From NCBI RefSeq assembly GCF_040954645.1, contig NC_092806.1:130719151-130783150 (forward strand): a DNA stretch of 64,000 bases, read 5' to 3'. This document shows, one piece after another, positions 57,003 to 64,000 of this stretch; positions within the stretch are counted from its first letter, which is position 1; each line of letters begins with the position of its first letter. Under the pieces are notes generated by a model. That model saw only the letters and a list, made by a program, of their open reading frames with translations. It searched no databases and was not told the origin of the DNA. The translations under genes were made by a program, and so were the position numbers. This stretch comes from Diabrotica undecimpunctata (lineage: Eukaryota > Arthropoda > Insecta > Coleoptera > Chrysomelidae).

Positions 57003-57014
57003 ACCTCTCCCCTA

Positions 57015-57056
57015 CAGTATAGCCTATTTATATTGGAAACGCCTCTATAAGATTTG
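57015..57056 (+). repeat. Lone terminal-repeat fragment of the long-TIR mariner
   Basis: CAGTATAGCCTATTTATATT followed by GGAAACGCCTCTATAAGATT resembles the first 42 bases of the mariner TIR at 45737. It starts directly after the TA that also serves as the pogo's right duplication. Confidence 0.6.
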
Positions 57057-57639
57057 AACCTCACTGGAAACTATTAGACGATGTTGAGAATAACCTTTTA
57101 TTACGACAATACGTCTACAGTTTCCTTTGAAAAACATCATCTTTACACTCTTCTCGTTGCTCCATATAGAGATCGCTACTAGCTTACTCAGGCAGGCTAT
57201 GTTACTATAATGGCCATATATTTTCTTGTGGCATCTTAATGCAATTTACAACTAACAAAAAGGCGAAAGTAAACCAAAAAATTAACAAAACTCGAGGAGA
57301 CTCGAGATCCGAGTAGCAAATTCAGTTTGAAGATGCGTCAATAGAGAAAACAGGAAAAATGCACCTCACACTAGCCTGCATTGATCGGGTTACGATATCG
57401 TTTTGGAGTTTTTGTACCCAGGATCCCACACGACAAGCACTTGACTGATAAGAGAGCCCCTAGGGGGGAAAGGGATGGTCTGGAGCATTGGAGCGCTGTG
57501 GAGTGGTTCCTGGTTTCACGAATTAATACACCTCGCTCCAATGAATTGTAACACCCGAATGTTATTCAAAGGGATGTGCAAGTCTCTCAGGCTGGGTTTA
57601 ATCAAATTTCTGCTGCTGCTTAATGTAATTTACTATTTT

Positions 57640-57867
57640 TATTGGGAATAAGTCACAATTTAAAATTAAGTTTATTAGACGTTTTGATTTCCACTTCGGA
57701 AATTGTTTCCAAAAAAAAACATTAACGGCTATATAGTTAGAGCATTTCACTTCAGTTTAATCTACCACAAGTGCTCCTGATGAGAGGTGAATACTTCGAA
57801 ACACGTGTAGAGCAATGGTGGAGCTTTTGAATTGAAAAGAAATACAATCGTCTGCTTTCATATACCT

Positions 57868-57875
<8 letters not shown>
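57640..57875 (+). mobile_element. Penelope-like element remnant (terminal region)
   Basis: The sequence GACGTTTTGATTTCCACTTC followed by GGAAATTGTTTCC resembles what I recall from Penelope-like element ends in insects. It is followed by a hammerhead ribozyme motif (57773-57813) and then a (TA)n run. Penelope-like elements are known to carry hammerheads in their terminal repeats. No RT is present nearby. Confidence 0.55.
57773..57813 (+). ncRNA. Hammerhead ribozyme motif, type I with minimal stem III
   Basis: Reading 5' to 3': stem I strand GCTC (57773-57776), conserved CTGATGA (57777-57783), stem II GAGGT / loop GAAT / ACTTC (57784-57797), conserved GAAA (57798-57801), stem III ACAC/GTGT with no loop (57801-57808), cleavage-site A (57809, giving GUA), and stem I strand GAGC (57810-57813) that pairs with GCTC. 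All conserved core bases are present. A 4-bp stem III without a loop is the form described in Penelope-like elements, thought to act as a dimer. Cleavage would fall after 57809. Confidence 0.82.

Positions 57876-57938
<63 letters not shown>
57876..57938. repeat. (TA)n microsatellite
   Basis: TA run of about 63 bp downstream of the hammerhead motif. Confidence 0.95.
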
Positions 57939-57943
<5 letters not shown>

Positions 57944-58409
57944 AATCAAGTCGTCTTTTCTTAAGCCCTTTGCAAGTCCTATTAATTACATTCTGCCACA
58001 ATGGTCTTGCCAACGGCTGTCGAATGTCTTTTTAATTGCAATTTTGTTTGTTTAAAGTTGAAAATGTATTATGTGAACATCCTGTAGTGATGTAATCAAT
58101 AGTATTTGAATAGGTGACGTATGACACAAACAATACAGGATTTATACGTCAATGACATATATGTATTTTTTCATATTGAAAAGTAAATCTTACTAAATTA
58201 TATATTTTAATGCACATTGATAATAATCCAATTGTATTATCTCAATAAAGAAAAATAATCATATACAGTGCGTGATGATGACTAATATAACTCTTTTTAA
58301 TTATGACTGTATTTTGCTTAGACAGTTTGTATTGATTGTTTATTTATTGTTAAAACTGCAGTGCTTAGTTAATATAAAATAAACAGTCGATGATTTACTT
58401 TTTGACAAC

Positions 58410-58523
58410 ATGGAAAACCAACAATTTTTGCAAAAATTTTGTTTTTATTGTGTTGGATTTACAGGAATTTGTTTTATTGGTAGTTGTATCTGCGAAGTAG
58501 TGTATCAAATTTGGAGTTTTTAA
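58410..58523 (+). CDS. Possible 37-residue hydrophobic small protein
   Basis: The ATG has A at -3 and G at +4, a good start context. The product is MENQQFLQK followed by a Cys/Phe/Ile-rich stretch (FCFYCVGFTGICFIGSCIC) that could span a membrane, ending VVYQIWSF. I do not recognise it. No splice or transcription evidence is visible, so it may be chance. Confidence 0.2.
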   Translation: MENQQFLQKFCFYCVGFTGICFIGSCICEVVYQIWSF

Positions 58524-58529
58524 CTGTAT

Positions 58530-59325
58530 AAAGAAGATTATTGTTTACCAAGGACAATTATTACACGAAAATGGCTACAGTTTTGTTATCTTACAGTGGA
58601 AATAAATGGGGAATAAAAGTTGATCCTGGTAACTGCAAATGAAATGCTTTGTAATGCTACTAGAAATACAGATAATTTGTCCACACCATAAATATTTCAA
58701 CAGATATGTATCCTTATATATTTTTTTCTTTATTCTTAGGAGTTCTTGTTTAGGAATGCCTTGCAGAAATAATCACGTATGTTTATATTTTACAGGTACC
58801 TTCAAAAATCTTATCCTCCTGAACTAAGTTTATGGGTTTTTGGCTAGGATGTGAGTTTTGCTTAATATTGCCATGATTATAGTAATAATAATAGTCTCAC
58901 TTTACACTGGCATTAAGCAGCATAGAAGTGTAACAAGGGGGTTTGTTATTTCTTGAACCTACGGTACACAAGAGTAAAAGGGTCAGTGCTATAGTTCAAG
59001 CACCCATTATTATCTAGATGTTGCCCAAGGTACTACTCAGGCTAAGGCGGTCTGGTGAACTTTAGATTTTTTTATGTGAACGGTACGTCCTAATCATTAA
59101 ACACTTTTTGTTTGAGATATCAGGTCAATACCACAGTTGTAGTACTATACTTAAATGATCCATTTTCTTGTCAGTGTACTTTCACAAATTGACGAACAAG
59201 TAATAAGTTAATGAGCTCCTGTATTACGAAGTAGTGTAAAATATCCTAAAAACATAACTAAAGCAGTTAGAAGAAGGTGCAGATATTATGCCGTCAAAAG
59301 TAATTTACGCGATAAAAATTGCTAA
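58530..59325. other. AT-rich stretch, nothing recognised
   Basis: Short frames only, and no motif. Confidence 0.35.
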
Positions 59326-59329
59326 AACC

Positions 59330-59560
59330 AAAAAACTATACAAACTAACAACAGGGATAACATCCCTGTTGAACTCGTCAAAATAGTGGACAAAGACAAT
59401 GTTCAGTGTACAGTTAAACCATGTGATACCTAGCGATTGGCTAATACCTACATTTGTATCGCTGATAAAAAAAAACAGAGAAGTTGAGAATGCAGCGATT
59501 ACAGGCTTATTGGTTTTATGAGCCATACTCTAAAAGCATTGTGTCTTACAACTAACAATA
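59330..59560 (+). pseudogene. LINE RT N-terminal fragment
   Basis: The plus strand reads NIPVELVKIVDKDN, then SDWLIPTFVSLIKKN and a GFMSHTLKALCL block. This matches the region just before the RT fingers in LINEs A and C ([34 protein letters not shown]). Frame changes break it. Confidence 0.6.
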
Positions 59561-59884
59561 ATTTGGGTCGAACTAAAGGAGGAAGATGAGAAAACAAGCA
59601 TCATAGCTGAATAACATTCGCGACTATACGGGTATCCCTACTATCTGTCGAACAACTCGTTTGTAAGATCGAGAAAAGATCTTAGGTATTTGATATATCT
59701 CGCCAATGGTAATGTATGTAATTCTACTGTTTTCTTTATATCGTTACAGAGCATTACAAAAAAACCCGGCATAAACTATTATATTGATCAGAAAACTAGA
59801 CGTAACCGGAAAATATAAATAGGGGGATGGTTACTTCTTATCCCCTATCTAAAACCATTGGCTTCATTTGTATTCAAATCATTT

Positions 59885-60455
59885 TTTCCACCAAATGAAG
59901 AAAATCGTTATCATTAACAAAGTAACAGATTTGATTGGCTCTTTAAATGGCAATGAAAAGTCCATATTTTAGCAAAAATTTCTCTTATCTCTAAATTTTT
60001 ACAATTATTAAATGAATAACCTCTCTCAAAAGTTCAAAGACAATTCAAATCATCAGATTTCACAAAACACCATCTTCAAAAAAACTGCTGACTGCTATCG
60101 GTACCTATCGAACATCTAAAATGTTTGAAAACCACCTTGACATTTTTAAATTCTTTATTTTTAATATAAATGATCACTATTTTTCCCGCCAAATGAAGAA
60201 ACTCGTTATCGTTAACAAAGTAATAGATTTGATTGGCTCTGTAAGTGGCAATGAAAGGTATCTTTAAGTCCATGTTTCAGCAAAAGTTTCTCTCATCTCT
60301 AAATTTTTACAATTATTAAATGAATAACCTCTCCCAAAAGTTCAAAGACAATTCAACTCATTATATTTCACAAAACACCATCTTCGAAAAAACTACTGAT
60401 TGCTATCAGTACCAAAGATCTAAAACGCTTGAAAACCTTGACATTTTTGAACCGT
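59885..60455. repeat. Two-unit tandem duplication, period about 298 bp
   Basis: Units 59885-60150 and 60180-60455 share long blocks, for example AATGAATAACCTCTCxCAAAAG and CACAAAACACCATCTTC, with scattered substitutions and small indels. No coding sense is visible. It may be two monomers of a satellite or part of a larger element. Confidence 0.8.
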
Positions 60456-60839
60456 TTAAAAGAAAAGAAGAAAAGAAAAGAAACTTAAACAGGAACAGAA
60501 CTAAAACTGAAATCTCCAACAGCCTGCATTAGGCTGATTGTGTGTTGTAACTACGTCCGTATAGAGGCGACAGCGCAGGACCAGCAACCCCAGTGTTACG
60601 TTGTCATGAAGTGAATCTGTTTAAAACTTTAATATCCTATGAAATTATCAGCAACAATGTAATATACAACCAATTTAACAACATTTAAAAGGTTTTTACC
60701 CATATATTTAATAGCTTTACACACATATACCTAGTAGCACCACTGATGATGAAATAGTCATTCCGAAAATGTTCTGTGATGTAGCCCGAAAGGGTTATTT
60801 TAAATAAATATATCTTTTTATAAAGGATATTTTCATTAA

Positions 60840-61590
60840 AATTTTTGTAATTTATGGTATATAGATGACTACAGGATCACTTTCCTTGTGGATCTTAACT
60901 GTTAATGTTTCTGGATCTGTTGTTGGGAAAAAATGTAATTAGTACTTTTAAATAAATTAATAAAAAGCTCCATTATCCAAATCATAAACACGATTTATTC
61001 TAGTTGAACCTTAAAAACCTATATTCTTATTTTTATGTGAGTTTTAGCGTTGACATAGCGTTTTATATAGATGATGTTAAAATGAAAATACTAGTAAGTA
61101 TATATTGTTATGGAAATACTGGTACCTAAAAATAATATAATCAATACAATATTTCCAGTCGTTTTTGACCAAATAGGTTATTAATGCCACTGATTACTTA
61201 AAATTAATCGCAGGCATGAAAGTCTTATTAAATATTTATTATTATGTAAATGATAAAGCCTAAAAATAATATAATCAATATTTCCCTTTATGTATTTCGG
61301 GGTCAATGTCAATAATACATTACATTAAGACATTAGTTATTACGTGGGTCATTTTATATAGGTATAAGGGTTATTTCTGTAAATGAACAATAAATTACAT
61401 TTAAAAATTCATCTAATTGAACGTGTATTATGTGGCATTGGGAATTTCTTCAACGTAATCAAACTATTTTAATCTAAGATAAGTTTCCTTAAACAAAACA
61501 ATAACTGGATCTAGATGAACCAACTTTCCAGACTTAAGAGAATACAAGCGGTTTAACCAGTTAAATCTGCATTAGCGAAGAACTCTTTTT
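60840..61590. other. AT-rich stretch with a short repeated phrase
   Basis: CCTAAAAATAATATAATCAA occurs at about 61123 and 61260. Nothing else is recognised. Confidence 0.4.
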
Positions 61591-61639
61591 CTTTGAAAAA
61601 AATAATGAAAATATATCATAAAGAAGAATATGATAGGAA

Positions 61640-61925
61640 GAATAAGAAGGTGATATTAGATGGTAAAGTACGTATATGTAAATCATGTGTAAGACCAATA
61701 GTGACATATCCGATAAAGACTAAAGCAGATAGCTACAGCAAAAACAAAAATAATACTCGCAACGTTAAAAACGAGAGCCTTAAGCTCAATTGCTGGGAAC
61801 ATAAAAGACAGAATACCAGATAAGAGATCTGTGTAAAATACAGGATATTTGCAAATAGCAAGAGATTTAAGGCCAACAGACACCAGACCAGCAGAAAGAC
61901 ACTTTAAAAGATGGGGAGATTACCT
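61640..61925 (+). pseudogene. LINE C-terminal fragment (second family)
   Basis: The plus strand reads KVRICKSCVRPIVTYPIKTK, then decayed sequence with ARDLRPTDTRPAERHFKRWG. The CVRPIxTY block followed by a long helical tail is the post-RT part of another LINE group. The same group as 12295-12510 is likely. Confidence 0.55.
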
Positions 61926-61929
61926 TGTT

Positions 61930-62400
61930 CATATACTTGCCAAGTACTAGGACTTGTCAATTGTCTCATAATTAGACGCAGCCTTACTAAAGGCGGCTAC
62001 TTAATTTACATTTTATCTGTTTGCCTATTTCACTCGTTAATCAAAGTATTCCGACTCCTTTTTATTTTTAATTATTCTGATTACATCTGCTGCATATCAC
62101 ATTATCTGTTTTCCTTTTGCGTTATTCGTGCCACTCCTTGATACTTTAAGCTGTCTGTTATTATAATGGTCAATGGTTAATATGGTCAACAAATTTGTAT
62201 TATAACTAATCTATCTGATATAGCTAAATAACATACATTAAGAATTTATTTACGAAAAGTCTCGTGGTATTAAAATTTTTTTATTGTTATTATGATCATT
62301 ATATTTGATTTTATCCCTATGCGGATCGGCATCCGTAATTACATTTCTCCATAAGTTTATATTTTGTATTAGACTCATTAAAGCCACAATGGATAAAACT
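61930..62400. other. AT-rich stretch, nothing recognised
   Basis: No motif-bearing frame. Confidence 0.35.
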
Positions 62401-62429
62401 GAGGCATGCAAACACAAAACCACCGGACA

Positions 62430-63400
62430 GACTTTTTTAAAATTTCGCAGCAATTAAAGCAGGGAGATGGGCTGGCCCCAACTTTGTTTAACCTGGCGCT
62501 GGAGTATGCGGTTAGGCAAATGCAAACTGGACGAGGAAACCTACTGACCAACCGAAAGGTTCAATTGGCCGCTTATGCCGATGATATTAATATTATGAGT
62601 AGAACATCATCAGGAGCACAAGAAACATACGCAAAGTTAAAAACGCAAACAAAAAGACTAGGTCTGGAAATTAACACAGAAAAAACAAAAATAATAATAC
62701 AGACGAGAAGAAATATAGTCCCACTAAACATAATAAATGAAGATGACATTGAAACGGTTGGAAAGTTAAGATACCTGGGAGTAGAAATATATGCTGACGG
62801 ATCAGAAGATGGAGAAATACGGAAGAGACTAACGCAGACAAACAGAGCTTATTTTGCCCTCTCCCATATATTTCGGTCTAAAAATGTCCACCGAAGTACA
62901 AAGATGAGAATCTATAAAACCTTAATTCTACCAATAGCATGCTATGGCAGTGAAGCATGGGTCTTAAAGAAACAACCAAAAGCAAACTCGACACATTCGA
63001 AAGGAGAGTACTGAGGAGAATACTAGGACCTGTGAGGGAAAACGGAATCTTCAGAAGTCGATACAACAACGAGCTTTACCAATTTTATAAGGAAGCACCA
63101 CTGTCAGACTTCATTAGAATACAAATATTTCAATCGACCGGACATGTGATAAGAATGGGATAGGATAGGCTACCAAAAAAGCACTGAATGCTAGAATGCA
63201 TGGAAAGAGACTGGTTGGAAAGCCAAGAAAGCGCTGGAAAGACAGTAAACAGAGACACACAAGCCCTTGTGTGGAGAAGATCGTGGAGAAGATCAGCCAC
63301 AGACAAGCAAGGGTGGAGGCAAAAAATAAAGGAGACAAAGGCTCAATTTGGGCTGCAGTGCCGTAGAAGAAGAAGAAAAATAAGTTTATATTTGTCTACC
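62430..63400 (+). pseudogene. 5'-truncated LINE: RT palm to C-terminus
   Basis: The frame 62406-63014 carries QLKQGDGLAPTLFNLALEYA, LAAYADDINIMSRT (the YADD box), LEINTEKTKIIIQTRR and KLRYLGVEIYADGSEDGEIR, then MRIYKTLILPIACYGSEAW. A frame change near 62960 leads to KSKLDTFERRVLRRILGPVR and SDFIRIQ. A stop near 63161 is followed by DRLPKKALNARMHGKRLVGK-type tail sequence and an AGAAGAAGAAG end near 63365-63378. Native length is lost at the 5' end. It is an inactive copy. Confidence 0.82.
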
Positions 63401-63404
63401 AATA

Positions 63405-64000
63405 TCAATCCCCTTTAGTGACATGTCCTACCAAAGCGTCTTCCCAGGTCTTCTTTGATCTTCCTCTGCTACTTTTTCTAGGACTTATTAGATCAGCGAT
63501 TCTTCGTATTGAGTGATGAGCGTCTCGACGTTGAACAAGCCTGAACCATCTTAACCTATATCAGTGGGTGCAACCACTAGACGTCCCCTAATATACTTAT
63601 TCTTAATTTTCTCCTTTTTTGTTTCTCCACTCACCCATCTAATCATTCTCCTTTCTACCACATGCATTCGTTATCCTTTTTTCTTTTTAACTACTCAAAA
63701 TTTAGTTCCGTATATCATAGCTGGTCTTATTGTAGTTTTATAGAATTTTATTCACTTCACTTTATTCCGCCCTAACTCTACTGCATGCCTCTTGCAACCT
63801 CTTGTACCAACCGTTTTAATAATCTCCATATATGTTCCCATTACTCTGTAATACCTATCCTATGTACTTAACACTATTAGCTTTCATCATTTTACCATCC
63901 AAAGTTCTCATTTCATTTGTTGTGCTAATTTAATCTTTAAATGAACATTCCAAATACTCTGTTTTTGTCCTACGAAATTTTAAACTTTTTTGGTCAACAG
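63405..64000 (-). pseudogene. RTE-type LINE relic running off the window
   Basis: On the minus strand, NEMRTLDGKMMK near 63900, KFYKTTIRPAMIYGTKF near 63740, EWLDGW and KVRLR-like pieces near 63620, then MVQACSTSRRSS and SRKSxxxGRxKKTWED-type tail sequence near 63460. The TIRPAMxYG and RLRWFGHVQRR-like order is that of RTE/BovB-type elements. It is broken by many stops. The RT core lies beyond the window edge. Confidence 0.65.

Larger units (their letters stand above)
54166..57012 (+). mobile_element. Nearly complete pogo-like DNA transposon, 2847 bp
   Basis: The ends are GGGGAGAGGCGGGAACAGTG and the inverted GGGGAGAGGTGGGTACAGTG, each flanked by TA (54164-54165 and 57013-57014), the pogo/Tc1-mariner duplication. 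Eight copies of a GGGWACAGTGACAC-type motif lie near the ends. The transposase (54686-56678) is plus strand. The TIRs are about 27 bp with two mismatches. Confidence 0.93.

Noticed and set aside
60743..60790. Second hammerhead-like core (CTGATGA and GAAA with a 15-base spacer)
   Set aside because: Stem II has a mismatch and an extra base, and I could not pair stems I or III. It may be a decayed relative of the 57.77-kb motif, but it does not qualify on sequence.
1..64000. CRISPR arrays, phage-type modules or bacterial operons
   Set aside because: The regular repeats seen are TA microsatellites and transposon repeats. Spliced introns and eukaryotic elements exclude a prokaryotic source.

Overview
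This window is AT-rich eukaryotic DNA, most likely from an insect or other arthropod. That call rests on the mix of old Tc1/mariner, pogo, Penelope-like, Jockey-like and RTE-like elements, on long (TA)n arrays, and on one recognisable host gene with canonical spliceosomal introns. I see no bacterial-type operons, no CRISPR array and no rRNA.

Host gene. One host gene can be reconstructed with confidence: a plus-strand lysoplasmalogenase-like membrane protein of the TMEM86/YhhN family. It has six coding exons (3157-3177, 5053-5222, 30803-30996, 39793-39908, 42079-42189, 42557-42658). They join in phase into 237 codons plus stop, the usual family length. The 714 coding bases are spread over 39.5 kb because introns 2 (25.6 kb) and 3 (8.8 kb) are packed with transposable elements. 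A poly(A) signal follows at 42913.

Layout. 1-3156: arm of a palindromic repeat, an unidentified coding-like stretch on the minus strand, and the gene start. Intron 1: a LINE reverse-transcriptase (RT) relic and a Penelope-like GIY-YIG fragment. Intron 2: a LINE tail, a (TA)n array, a PIF/Harbinger-like MITE, a 2.1-kb palindromic element and several LINE relics. Its centrepiece is a three-deep nest: a non-coding LTR retrotransposon (16326-24389) sits inside LINE A (15962-26373), which sits inside LINE B, each level with its own target-site duplication. A further LINE (C) and a possible solo LTR follow. Intron 3: a restriction-like-endonuclease LINE end, a second palindromic element, a young 5'-truncated Jockey copy with a 13-bp duplication, and a dead pogo transposase split by a LINE. 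Introns 4 and 5 hold a tRNA-like SINE head and a LINE endonuclease fragment.

Downstream of the gene (43-57 kb) is a cluster of Tc1/mariner and pogo elements. One is a mariner with about 330-bp inverted repeats. Another is a nearly complete pogo-like transposon (54166-57012) with TA duplications, eight copies of a subterminal motif and a transposase split by one frame change. From 57.6 kb there is a Penelope-like remnant carrying a well-formed hammerhead ribozyme motif (57773-57813), a diverged tandem duplication, and LINE/RTE relics running to the window end.

Apart from the TMEM86-like gene, nearly all coding signal belongs to mobile elements. The most unusual items are the hammerhead motif, the dimeric non-autonomous LTR element primed by tRNA-Lys, and the pogo element. 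I found no convincing new host system. The interest lies in transposon structure.
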